A stretch of 64,000 nt of DNA, from NCBI RefSeq assembly GCF_048771995.1, contig NC_133043.1, positions 10,744,501-10,808,500 on the forward strand, given 5' to 3'. A model generated the notes under the pieces. The model had not been told where the DNA came from. It made no database searches and worked only from the letters and a program-made list of their open reading frames with translations. Numbering within the stretch: position 1 is the stretch's first letter; each line of letters starts with the position of its first letter. Origin of the DNA: Taeniopygia guttata. Taxonomy: Eukaryota > Chordata > Aves > Passeriformes > Estrildidae. The translations under genes were made by a program, and so were the position numbers. Shown here piece by piece: positions 45,901 through 59,500 of this stretch.

Positions 45901-48900
45901 TTGATTAGCATTCCACCAGGATCACTAACCTATTGGAGTGTATGTCACTATTGGTGGAAAAGAGTCTTTTATTTCCTTCTCAAATGATTTTGCTTTTCTT
46001 CAGCGGTGTCCATAGCAACCCGTACTGGTAGTGATGGGTCCCTGATTCTGTTGCAGGCTTTCCACAGCAGTGCCTTGCCAGGAGCAAGAGCTGACCCAGC
46101 ATTGTGAGGCTGCTGGGGGACACGAAGCCACACTGGCTCTCCTGAGCAATGGGAGGGGTCTTTCCACATGTGGCAGGGCAGTTCCAGTAAGTGGTGTGGC
46201 TGATTTCTGATCACACTGACATTTTCCCTTATTCTGAACACAGTGATGGGAATCTAACCCTGGAAGGTCTTTTGCCTGATATCTGAAATTCACCTTTTCT
46301 GAATGTGCCAGTGCACAGATGTTTCTCTGCACGTCTGTAACTATTTCTGTGAGTATGAGTTTGCTGCTCCAAGCTGAAAGTTAGTTCTGGTAGCAAATAG
46401 TCTGTGGAAGAGGTTATCCAGAATATGGCCAGGGGACCAGGAAAGCAGTTTGTCCTTTAATCTTCTCCGTCATCTCTCCTTGTTTTAACCTTTTTGTCTA
46501 AGTAAAAAACATCTCAAGAAATGAGTAATCTGCAATACATACTATCCTTGCTGAGGACTTCAAATCAAAACCAACAATCTAATGTCCTGCTCAAATAAGA
46601 ATGACTTCATTACCTAGACTGAAACTGGCAAGGAAGACAAAATTCTCTGTTGTGGTCTCTTGTGCCTTAACCTAACAAGTGTTTGACTTAGTAAGAATTG
46701 GCTTTATATCACAACGTGCATAAAGCAGGGACTAAATCCAGTGACCTTTCTTCATGCAAGCAATTCTTGCTCACATATGTAATCAATGGGATGGTTTGCT
46801 TAGGTAAAGTTTCCCTGCATGTGTAAAAGTAGAAAGGACCTGGACAAAATTCCACAGTTTTTCTTTCTCTGACTCATACTTGTCTCTGGATTTACTTTGT
46901 GTGTGTATTGGCACTGCCATTGCATCCAAGCCCCAAGTACATCTCTGCAGCTCTTTAGGTTGGATTTTGAGTGCCAAACAGACATCCTGCATTTCTCATG
47001 CACCCATAGAAAGATCTGCCTTTTGGAAGCAAGAAGTCTTGACCAAATGTCTGTTGCATGAAAGGAAAATGATTTGTGCCGTCTGAAATGCCCCTGGCAT
47101 CTTCATTCGTGCTGGTGGTGTGTCAGTTCTGGTGTTCAGTATCATTTCTTCCAGGCCAGCTTCGCCCCGAAGTGCTGGACGAGGGTCCCAGCTGAGCTGG
47201 GGCCAAGCACAAGGAAGGTTGTGTGAACAGATGGACAGGCAGCAGTCAATAGAGCGTGCCTGAGTGGGAGAGCAGAACTCACAGGTGGGAATGGCCAAAT
47301 GTCTGTCTGTGCTGTGGTTAGGGGGACATACCATTGCTAATTCTGCTCTGGGCTGACTTCACTGAAAAAAGGAATTCTTCCCTCACCACATAAGGAGAGG
47401 TTTTGGCCTGATGGAATTGCATGGGTGGTGCAAAGGAAGGTGGGGTGTAGAGAGACATTCTAATTAAGTCTCTATCCCCTTTTGTTTGTATCTTTTTAGG
47501 AAAGCCCCCGTGGAATAGACCAAAATAAGCTCCTACCCCTAGCTGAATAAGTTGTCAGGGTGCAGAACTATATTCTGCAGACTTATGCATGTGTAAGGGG
47601 TGTGTAACATTTTTGTCTGAATGGAGCCTTATGTTCTCATAATTTATAGTAAGTAATCTTATTTGCAAAGCATGCCCTTACAGTTTTAAAAAACAGGTTA
47701 ATTGACTTGCATAAAAATCAAACATGTCACAGTTTTCCATCTCGACACAAACACCACATTGAGCAGCACATTTCTACAATAGCCATGATGCAGTCTGAGC
47801 TACCTATTGAGATATTTCATAAACCAAAATGGAATCTTAAAAAGTTTGTCAGTTTTGCATACCTCTGAGTTTCTGAATTTAGGAGTCCATTACTCGACTA
47901 ATTATACAATGTTTTATTTTTTTCCTTGTGTAAATAAACAAACTTGTGTCTGAATTTTGGCAAGGGGCACTAGAAGCCAATTAGAAGGTGTTCCCAATGT
48001 ATTACAGTATTACAAACAAGATGCCTTTTCTTAGAACGGCGAACACACCATGTTTCTTTTAATGAGTGTGAAAATATACCAGTTGCTTAATCACTAGCAA
48101 CTTATAGTTATAAGCATAAGTGAGTCCTTTCTCAGGAATGAAAAACATAGCTTAGTTTCTTTACTAACAGATGACATTTTAATTTAAGACTCCAGTTTTT
48201 GTCTGGAAGGGCTAAAATATCTGAATTATTTGAGAGAGAAATTGGGGGTAGAGGGGAGGTATGGGAGAGCAGGCAGGATTTTCTTTGAGTAGACTTTACC
48301 CCGTGCTCCTTGGAGTGGCGAGAGGAGAGTGTGTCCCCTCAGGCTGTGTCTGCAGTGCCATCTGAGGTACTGTGCCATTCTAGCATGAAACTGGATCCAA
48401 AACTAAAGCACCGTGACTTACTTAAGAGTCAAATATTCTTTCTGCGTGTTTTAGGTCCGGGTTGGAGCAGCACCCCCAGCAGAGAGAACCCAAGGAAGGA
48501 TGGTGGCTCAGCTATAGTTCCTTCCCATGGTCCTCTTCTGGGTGAAAAACAGGAATACAGCCTGCAGTTACTTTGAAAGGATAAAGCATCCTCCTGTGCA
48601 GCCCAGGCAAGTCACAATATGCTCGTTGTGAAGCAACAAAAATATTAAGCTGGATAAGAGGCTGGATAGAACAAATAGCTCCATATAGAGACCCTTTATC
48701 CTTGTTTTCCTTGAAATGTTTGTCTAGAAACATAAAGATCGCTTGATTTATGACTTGTTCAACAAGCTCCCAATCAGATGGTGTTGCATTCAGAGCAGTG
48801 AATCTGTCAGCCTGGCACTGCTCCACTCTGAGCAGAGTGCTGAAAATTCCACACGACACATCCCCAGCTGCTGCTCGCTGGGGTTATGACAGGAGCGTGG

Positions 48901-51900
48901 TGCTTGTCAGCAAATAGAAGTGTGGAGGGATCTGGACCATCACAATTTTTAATCCTTCTCAGAAAAATAAAATAAGCTTTGGGAAAGCTCTCCAGTGTTA
49001 CTTAAAAATCGAAGAAAGAGTGTTAGCGGTTTTATATGGATTATATAAATTACTAGTTTATTAGAAAAAGGGATAATTTTTAAAAGAGAAAATTTCCCTT
49101 GAAGGGAATGTTTAACTTCTTTGCATTACTTTAGGGATGTTTTTTTTTTCTTACATATAAAAATAATTAAATCTTTTAAAGCAGAAATTTTATCTTTCCT
49201 TTTTTTGTTCTTTTTTTTTATTCTTTTTGTCAAATAATGCTGTCTCTGCTTCAAGACACCCCAGCTTCTTGTGGGCCATCCTCAGTGCTGCTCAGCTGGA
49301 GCTCAGTGAGTTCCTGTGCCTGGCTTCAGCCAGGGTCTTGCAGGTACTCTTAATTCAAGGCAGGGCAATGCTGACTTAGCCAGAAAACCAAGCACAGGGG
49401 GTTTAATCCAAAGCCAGCTACACTGCCCAGCTTTAGTTGTGCCAGGTACATGAGTTAGATTCCTAAGTTAGCAGTTTGTGTCCCGAGTTCCAGTGGAGTG
49501 TTCAGAGAGGCAGAGCACAGTTCTCAGCCTATTTACTGCCTTATGTGCTCTAAAGCACCATCAGAATTTTCACACAGGCATTTTAATAACAGCAAAAGCA
49601 GCTCAGGAGTCCCTGAAAGACAAGGATGAAGAGGAAGAAAATGGAGAAAATTGCTCCTTGGGCTGTGATTTTTTAGTGGAAAGTTGATCTTGTCAAAAAA
49701 CTGGTTATTTTTTCCTTTTGCTAATGCATCTCAAAATGTTCAGGTTCTGAAAAAATTGTGAGGCTTTGATTGGGCAGAAAACCTTCTGTTAAAACCAGGA
49801 AAAAATCAGGTTTGCTTGTAAAAATTCTTTGGATTTCAGTGCCCAAAAGTGGAGGGGAAGAACTTAGTTCAAAACTAAAACATTTCAGCTTTCTGTCACA
49901 GAAAACCAAAAAGTTGTCATTGGATTTTTTGTGGTGAAAGTAATAGTTTCTAATCTAGTTCTGAGATTTTCCAGGACATTTAGGGAATAGCAAGCTATGC
50001 TCTGGATGGGGACACAGAAAGCCAGTTCTCAGCTTTGTCAGAGCTTTCTAACAATCTCTTTGGGTATGTCCACATGTCCTGACAGAAGTGACTCAGGGCT
50101 CTGCTGGAGTCAGTTATGTCTGGGTTGGTTCAAAATAGCACTTAATGCTCTTCTGCTTCAGTTTTTCTTCAGTAAAATAGGAATAATATTCTTGACCTCT
50201 TTTCTCTCCTCAGTGTGTTGGTGCTCTCTGACAGGGTCTGTGTCTCTTGGCAAATTAGGTTCCATTTGTAGCTGCAGAGACATGGCTGTTTAAGGCTCCT
50301 GCTAGTACTGCTAAGGAAAGAATATATGTCTAAATACTCCCTTTTATTCAGATTTTTAAATAATTTTTGCTTTACTAGGAAAGATCCTCAACCATTTTAA
50401 ATTTGGAATGTGTCCACCAAAGTGAGAGCAGCTCTACCAACTTACATGAACTGAAGAGCTTGGCCCCAAAGTGTGCTTTTGGGGGGAAAAGTTAACTTTT
50501 GGTGTAGGAATCCTTTTGTTGATACAATTAGCATATTTTGTGTTTACAGCATTTTTAAAAGTTCTGTTAAAAATAAATTCTAGAATTCCTGGATAAATAA
50601 ATACTGTACAGAAGAGTCCTCTGTAGCCACAAAGGTGCCAAAAATTATCAGTAATCCTCAGTCAGATGGAATGTACAGTTGGCAAGGGGATGGCAGGAAA
50701 AAGTCCTCACCAGTTCTGCTTCATATTCCCATACAATGAGAGATGCCAAGTTTTTCTGCTAGTGTCTGTGATGCAGTTGAAGATGGGAATGTTTGTCATT
50801 ACAGAGACCTTGTTTTGGTTAAATAACCAGTGAAAGGCTCAGTTCAGTTGCATATTTTTCCATCACTAGACGTCAATTTCACATGAGCTGCTTTATTTTG
50901 TTAATGAAATTTGACCTTAATTTCTTCTCCCTCTGCATTTAACTCAGTTTAGGTCAAAACATATACTATGCAAATGAAGAACCACGAGTCCAGCCCACTA
51001 GTGATGTGGTTTTAAACTCATGAATAAAAATAAAAATTATTTACAGGCTAGTCTGGGGCAATATAAGCCTTGAAAACTGTCATCCAGGATCCTGGCAGCT
51101 GACGTATGTATTTATTTAGGCTTTTACACTGCCAGGATTTATAACTGGGGGGGTGGGGGAGTGGGGCTGGTTTTTTTGGAAAGTGACTGGTGATTTTAAA
51201 GGCCTTTATTCTGAATGACGAAATTCAGACAAATGAAACTGGCATGTGCTCCCTGCTGTCTGAAATACGGCTTTGTTTGAGCCCTGTGTAGTAAAGCTTC
51301 AAGCTCTTGAGGAACCCCCAATCACTTGTCAATGCTGTGTATCTTGGCCCCTGGGCACAGTGCATGTAAGTGGATAATGGGCCAAGAGCTGTTTTTATTT
51401 AAAACTGTGGAATTCCCGCTTGGTCCAACAGGAATTACACCTGTTCAGCCATAGGCAAACTTTGGCCCAGGCATTGAAATTTAAAGATGCTGCTGCATCA
51501 GGGCACAGCCACCCCAAGCAATCACAGTCTCAAAACTCTTGTCTCAGAAGTACTGCACCAACACCAGGCACACCATGAAGATGGAATCACAAATAATAAG
51601 AAAATGGGAAATCTGCTCAATCTGAGGTTCTCCAGTCAGTTTGACTGGCTCCAGCCCTAATAAATACCCTCCCTAAATGTTCCACCATTAGATCTCTGCG
51701 ATGGCATCGCTCTGCGCCAACAGAAAAGTTAGAAACACTTTGCTGCTTAGAAAAAACATCTGCTGAAAAGTTTAGTAGCTTAATTGCAAAGTGTGTAGAA
51801 ATGTTTAATAGCCAGAAGAGTGGAGCTGTAGGAGTGACTCTGCCTGCATAGCACTTGAATCTTTTCAATTAGCCCTGAAGGTAGACGTCTGAGAACAGAA

Positions 51901-53506
51901 AAATTAAGAGACTGAAAAGATTTGCCATCAATGCCGTGATTAAGCCCCATTCATACTCAATTTCTCAGTGTTTTCCAGACCCCAAAAACATAAAGGCAAA
52001 GTCTGAACTATTTAAGGACTGATGCTGCTCCAGATTAAATTAATATCTACATTATAGCAGCTACTACTGTGACTGTCAAAAATTAGTTTTACCCCAGAGA
52101 GAAGGTACAAAGGAAACAATGGAAGGTCTTCTGCATGAAACCCTGAAATCAGATCCTAACAGGCACAGAGAGCTGTGCAGATGTAACACAATCTAACCTT
52201 TTCATGTTTAGACTAAAGCACTTTCATTTAACATTACACTTAACCGAACAGCTTTAAACCAGCCACAAAGAAGTGACCTGGCATGTTTTGACTATAATAA
52301 GCATTGATTCCATGCCTATAAATTTTATAGTTGAATCAATTATACTCTTTCTTTATAGGATTAAGGAAAATGTTCCATTTCAAGTGGAATTTTTCTTTTT
52401 TATTCTCATGACAGAGAGGAATTGAAGAGAGGAAAAAGAAAAAGGGGTGAGCAATGCTAAAATTATTAAGAAAATGCCTAGAGTATTTTCTGCTAGAATA
52501 AAAGCTGTCTAGATTGACTATCTCAGCCTGTGGAAAGATCCACAAGCACTGAAAATATTTCTTATTTCTCATAAAATGAGAAAATCACCAGCTGTGGTCC
52601 ATCAGTTCCCAGTGCAGATGAGCCTGTGCTATCAGACTCAGCACTGATGAGGAGGGACACACTTTTCCACCAGAAATAGGATCCTGGGCTTTGAGCAGGA
52701 GCCACAAGCTCCCTTGGGCAACTCTTACTGCACTGGAAATGTTCAGGCCTGTACTGTGTGTTCACAAAGTGCCCAGTCTAATGGGACCTTGAGGATTATT
52801 TCACCCATGAATAGCCTGCCCTGGTTTGCCATCATTAGTAGCCTGATATGGCGAGTGATAATGTAACATTTCCCTGATTATTTGGGGGGCTATTTTTAGA
52901 ATAGTAGCATTTATATAACAGTCTTGGTAGAGATTTAGGGTACAAAAACCCCCTAACCCAGGCTACAGCTATTAACCTCATGAGTTGTGTTTATAAAAAG
53001 CCACTTTAATACAGTATTGTATAAAGTACATATAAAAAGAAAAATCCATTTCAACCAAGGGGATTTTCAATTAAGTATTAGGCTGGTAAGAGGGTTAACA
53101 AGTTTGGTGCTTTGCTTCCCTTCCTTTCTTTTTTTTTCTTTTTTTTAAATCAAGGCACAACTTGTTATAAGCAGTTAATGTGCAATTTTGGTGCCACAGA
53201 TTAAATTGTGCAGGGAAAAGCACTGTGGGTTTTGTAAAGACAAATATTCAGTACATTGATACATATAAATAAGATTATACCCTTTCCCCTGTATTTGCAT
53301 TAGCCAAGACAAGTATTAGACATCATGATACAGAATGGTTATTCAGAGTTCACTAATTATCGCTTTGTATCTTTAAATGAGATTATAATATGGCCAGCTC
53401 TGGATCCTGGTACAGCCTGACTGAGTTATGCTGTGACACTGGGAGGCAGCAGGAAAACAGCCTGGAAAAAAAACTTCGCAAAATATTTCATATCAAGTTG
53501 GTAAAA

Positions 53507-53560
<54 letters not shown>

Positions 53561-56500
53561 GGCAGGAGTGAAAGTGGCCCTTCACCTCCAGGTTACAAAG
53601 ACCTGTTCCAGAGCTGGGACTCCTGGCACTCGGCTGGCTCTGCAGGTGCTCTGCAGGGGAATCTCAGCAGGCTGCACTGCACTGAACCTGCGGGGACCAT
53701 CAGGGCTGGCTGCTTCCCAAACACTCCCACGCTGCTCCCATAACAAGGAGCTTTCAAGGACTATCCCAGAGATTTCCCATCCAGCTGAAGATGGGGCTGC
53801 GCAGTTGTTGTGTTGGCTCTGGGGTCAGTAGACCTTTCCCAGTTCTGGCCTTCAGATGTTTGAAAAAGAGGATGCAGGCTGGGTGAATTTTTATTTTGTG
53901 TGGGACTTTCATGGCACTGATATCAATGTTTCATCCTTTTTTTTTTTAGGCGCCTGTTGAGTCACTGCTGCTCTCCCCCGCTTCCACCTCTTACATTATT
54001 TTTAGCACAGTCACATCCCTGGCTCTCAGGATGGCAAAGGGGGCAGGTGGCTGAGTTTTCTTTCTGTTCCTTATTGAGCTACAGCTTAGAATGCTTAACA
54101 TCATGTGTAAATCACAAATAACAGTAAAGAATTCCCAGTAACTGCAATAAGATAGGGAGGAAGAGAATGAGGCTCTGCATGCTCCCTACTGGAAGCTGCT
54201 CTGTGGTGTTGCTCTGGGCTGCTGCTGCTGCTGAACACACTTCACCCCAGGGCTGGCTGCCTCTCCGTGATGAATGAAGCCACCCTGTGTCCAACATGTC
54301 TGTTTTGTTTTAATTCTGCAGAGCTCTTTGGAATCTTCTAAGAAGAAAGGCACAATATAAGTGTGAGATTGTTGTTTTTATTTGAATTGGGAAATAGCCT
54401 TTCTGAAAATAGTAGTTGTAGATTAAATGCCAAACCAGGATGAGGCAATAGCGCTTTGTACACAGAGAGGATTATTAGAAATATTTCTTTAGAATGATAC
54501 CCAGAATGTGAATTACTCAACTTGCCAGGTTACTTATGAAACAGAAAAAGTTACAGAAGTGCTTATGTAACATTGTTTTTCCAGAAAAAATAGGTGATTT
54601 TTCTCAGCAGTTCTATCTGCTAAATGGACTAACATCTTGCAAAACCCCCTCACTGCTTTCCCTCCCAGAACTCCTGCAAGGGGACAGGCACAAAAGCAGA
54701 TCTATGCATTACAAAGAGCAATATCAGATGGTTTAAGTAGGCAATCGGATACAAGAACAAGCTTGGACTATTTGATGGGTGAGAAAGGTCAGTTTGTTTT
54801 TAGCTTCTCTGCATATAAATCATCTATGAAAAGGTTTATTTTGCAAACGTCTTGAGCAGTACAAACAAGCAACACAAAGTTCAGTGATTTGGGGGTGGGC
54901 AGCAAGCTGGCCAAAAATGTCTCTTGACGTGCTTCATCCTTGTCACAGCAGCACTCCGTTACACCCCTCTGACACAATCCCAAATTATTCCCTTTCTGCC
55001 AGCAGTGATTTGCAGAGGGTTGGCATCAATGCAGAGCGACTCTTGCAGGGCTCACCTCTGCTGAGTGCAGCAGTATTTATAGATTAACAACTGCTCCCTC
55101 TGCTTTTGGAATGACTGGCAGGAATGCTTAATATTTGGGGCTGAATTCTTCTAGAAATGTAAGTATTGTTTACCACAGAAGGAAAAAGGCTTAGTCAAAG
55201 TGGAGTATTCTCTTCTAGGCAAATGTATGGGAGGTCTCCAGTGATACAAAGTTATGTTGTGCTACTGTTTTATCTCCTAATAGCATGTGCAATTTTGGGT
55301 ACTGAGATGACAGAGATCTCTTTCAGAGGGTGTATAATGCACCTCTTTAAAACAATGCTTCTTGATGCTTATTTTTTATTGTATTTTAAATCTTTTTACA
55401 GAACAAAAACAGCAACAAAGAAACTTCCTCCATGGCTCCTCAGTAAAGCACCAGGTGTGTGTCCATGTCACTCCTTTAATGGGCATTTCTATTTTATGCC
55501 ATATTTTTAAAATGTATTTACAGATTTCTTTCTAATTAAATGCTATGGATTAATTTACTGCTTATGAAAGGGAATGATTAATAATAGTGGCTCAGGCCAG
55601 ACACAGTGGGGTAGGCATTGTGCAAACTTCCCTGCCTGGCTCTGCCACAGCATCTCAGTCTGGACCACTTTTACCCTGGAGAGTGGGGCTGGCCAGTTGT
55701 GCAATAGTTGGGGCACTTGGTGTGGCTTTTTCATCACATGCCAGCAAGGAAGAATTTCCTTCTGGAGTATCAGTGGCTGGCATGGTCCTGTAGCTTCTGC
55801 TGCTGCCATCCGTGGTGCTGGCACAAGAGAACCTGGCTGGGAACTTCGTGCTTGGCTCCAATGGAAGCACAGAGGAGACGAAAATCCCCCTTGCAGAGGG
55901 GCTGAAACTTCAGGACCTGAATAATGTCAAGGATGTAAATACTTATTGTCTTTAAGAGGAGAGTCATCTTTTTGAAGTCAAGCACATGCTGAAGTCATTT
56001 CTTGCCTGTGAAGGTCTAAAATCAGCAGAAGATGTAAGATGGGGGAGGTAAGAATGATAAAGGCTTGAGATCAAGTCATTACAAACTAGAAGTCATCATA
56101 TCACTAATCTGTCTATATTAAAGCATAACTGATAAAGGCAGTCAATAAAAAATATCCTTACCTGCTATTCCTTGAGAATCCCATTTTTTTTGTGTGTTCA
56201 GGGCAACTCAAGCAACTACTAGGCGTTTATGGCAGCACAACCTGAAGTAACTGTAGGAACAGCTCCATTTCCAAAAGCTTGTAGTGCCCAGTGGGTTGTC
56301 TAGAGAATCCTTCCCAGTCCTGAAATGCACACTGATTTTCATGGCTGTAATATAATTCTGAGCTCACACTTTGGCGTCTTCACAAATCTTGTTGATACTG
56401 AAAACATGAAGTTATAGCAGCTCTGAAAGGTACAGGTCTGAGCTTTACTCAGCAGGATTTTTGAGAACCTAGTTTTGAGTATAACTTGTGCTTTGACACT

Positions 56501-59500
56501 TGCTGTCTCACAGAAATCCCTTTTATTCCTCTGGAAAGGAATCTCATCTTTACAATGACTGTCACAACAGAGCGCTTCTAGAAAGCAGAATTCCCTGTAA
56601 CAGCTGTTCCAAGCTTTCCCTTCCTATTTTTAGACAGTAGGCACATCCCTCATCTGATATAATCCCAAGTAGCACTGTGAGTTAAATGTAAATTTTCAAC
56701 AGCAAGAGTTTAGTCCCTATGCTTTAAGTATTTCTTCCAAATACACTTTCACTCTGACAGTCTTTATCATATTCTCTTTACATTTTTATAGAATAGACCC
56801 TCTCTTCATCACATACTTTCCATTAACAGTATTCCCAGCCCACTTAATGTTTATCATGCCTTGGTTTTGGAATTTGCATGAAGACATTAGAAAAGCAATT
56901 TTGAAGTTTTATACTTAAAAATACATCTCTCACTGCTGTGAGTATGAAGCTTGGACACTTTTTTTTTTTTAGGACAAGAAGGCAAATAGAAGCCAATAAA
57001 TATTTACAAACTGTCATAAGAGATTATTTGTTTTCTAAAAAGAAAAAAATAATTGTAATTCTGAGTCTGTTACATCATTTCTTCAAACACTTTGTAATGT
57101 TGTAATAGATATGAATTACCATCTGGAGGCAAAAAGGGCTCTGGACAGAATGAAATGATGCTACAGTTATATGACAAGTAATTAACTACAGTGTGTAAAT
57201 AATGTGTGTGCTGCTTGACCAGAATTAGCCAAGCCTCACACAGCTCATCTGATAATGCTATTTGTGGTTTTAATTTTTCTCCCAGAGAGAGTTCTGGAAG
57301 TCCAGAAGAGTCCAATGAAAAGCCTAATGTAACACTAATGAGAGTCAGTGGAGATTTAAAGTAATGCTGGTTAATACTGTGGGGTGAGACCAAGGATGGT
57401 TGCTGAGAAGTTTTTAGAAAACAGCAGTTGATCCAATACCATTGGAATAATTGACAGGGATTCCCTGGACTCCAGAATCAATGCTGGTACAGCTGGAGGT
57501 TGCACATGGAATCAGCTTCCGCAGGGTGATAATGGAATCTGATGTGTGGACACCTCCACTCCTGAAACTGAGCAGAGGCTCTTGGATTGCAACACTCCAT
57601 TGGACCCCTGGTACACTCTGCAATCTGCTTCCTGCATTACTTTCAGCACAGATTTTAGGCCATTTCATAGGGTAATGGCAACTTAGATGTGGAAAATCCA
57701 GCAATGTCTTCCTGACCATAAACATTGCACCCACATTTTCTTTCCTCTTTCAAAAATTTAGCCTTATAAACCCTGGATACCAAGCAGGATTTTATTTCTA
57801 GGACCTTATATAAATGATTTTCATATACTGCTTGAAATAACCTACCTCATTATGATGAAACTTTATTACACATTGTCTTTAATTTATTCACACCATGTTC
57901 TGCAAGGCTGTCATTCTGGAAATTGCTTATGAAGAATGTTCCACTAAGCAAAAAAATGCCAGTTGAATATATTATGTAAAAATATGATTAAATTTAAAGA
58001 AATAAAAATCAAATCAAATTTTGACTGATCACAGAATGGGGTTTTTCCTGGTTAAAATCACACTGTCTGCACTAATTGTAGGTACGATTTTTGCAGAGCT
58101 CCATAAAGAACTTTCCATTGCTCCTCCTCCTGGCTTTGACTGCTGTAAATCCAATCTAAAACCTGGTAAACAAAGAAGGATCTTCACAAAAGAATTTAAT
58201 GCTTGTTCCTTAGGAAAGTGTAAAGAGTTACCATCAGATAGGATTTTGCAGAGAAAATATTTACCTGCACTGATGTCTCGGTAACTGTGAAGAGCATTTT
58301 CCAATGAATAGTCAATGTTTGGCTTAAACTCAAGTGGCCAACACCTCATTCAAGCCAGTGGGTTTTGTTGATCCACAGACCTAATTATTTACACTCTCCA
58401 GGTATTGTGACCTTTAAGAAGCACATTTTAGATTGAAGTGAATGGATTTTTGCCAATTTACACCAGCTGTGGAACCAGTCCTTAGTTTTACACCCTGTTC
58501 TTAAACATTCTGAGTCAGAACCAAAGTACAAGGGTTCATGGAATTTAAGTAATTTCTGGATGTGCTCCTGGATCCCTATCCAAGATACCCTTGTTTTAGC
58601 CTTCCCTTGCATCATTATGAGCTCCAGAAGATGTGTTCAGTATGATACTTCAGCATCAGAAAGGAGTCATGGCTGTTTCAGTAATTCCTGTCTACATACA
58701 GCATTTTTTGTCAAGGCCCAGTCTGCTGCTGGTTAACAACAGGGAAATTCAGGAGCAATGTCACCCACCTGGCTACAAAAAAAATGAGAATCTTTTCTGA
58801 AGACCACACCTAAGGAAGAAAGAGGAAGGAGTAAGGAATACAGCAGCAACAGAGCAAGTAAACTCTAAAGCCAGAAACAGCTCCTATGTTTTCCAGTGTT
58901 CTCTTAGTGTCCACTGGACTAAACAGGTGTGTAATTCAGAGGCTGAATTCAGATGGAAACTCAGATGGAAACTCAGCAGAGGAGAGCTAGCCAGAATATC
59001 TGGAGCAAAACTTTGTTATTGGAATTGGAAGGGCTCTTTCACCAAGTTCACAGAGCAGTTCTGGAGTCCTTTGCATGTAGAGCACCTCACTTTGAAGTGA
59101 ACTGGCTCCAGCCTCTAGATACAAGCAGACAATTCCTTTTTACCCCTTGAGCAATTGTGCACCTACAGAGAAAAGCGCTAGACAAGTACACAGCTATTAC
59201 TGCAAAGAACTGCAGCTGTCCAACACACAGCAGCTGGAAGTATTAGAGAGTGGTGGTGACTTTGTTGGTGACTTTCTTGCTGAACGTCACTGGATTCTGG
59301 TCAGGAGAATTTAATCCGTCTTCTTACAAGTAATTGCAGTGGGGCAGATGAGAGCATTCCAATCTGATTATTTTAAAACCAAATTTTGAGAGTTCAATTC
59401 TCAACTTTGCCCAAGCATCGCTGTGATAAGGATCTCTATCTACACTTAAGGTGTTTTTAACCCATGGAAAGGGGCACACCACAGAGTGAACTATAGTCCG

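Noticed and set aside
53390-53831. Two open frames with Cys-Val repeats
   Set aside because: They read through the (GT)n microsatellite, which encodes alternating Cys and Val.
55166-55510. Open frame of 114 codons with a hydrophobic segment
   Set aside because: No family recognised, no promoter or splice context, and AT-rich DNA gives Leu/Phe/Ile-rich frames by chance.
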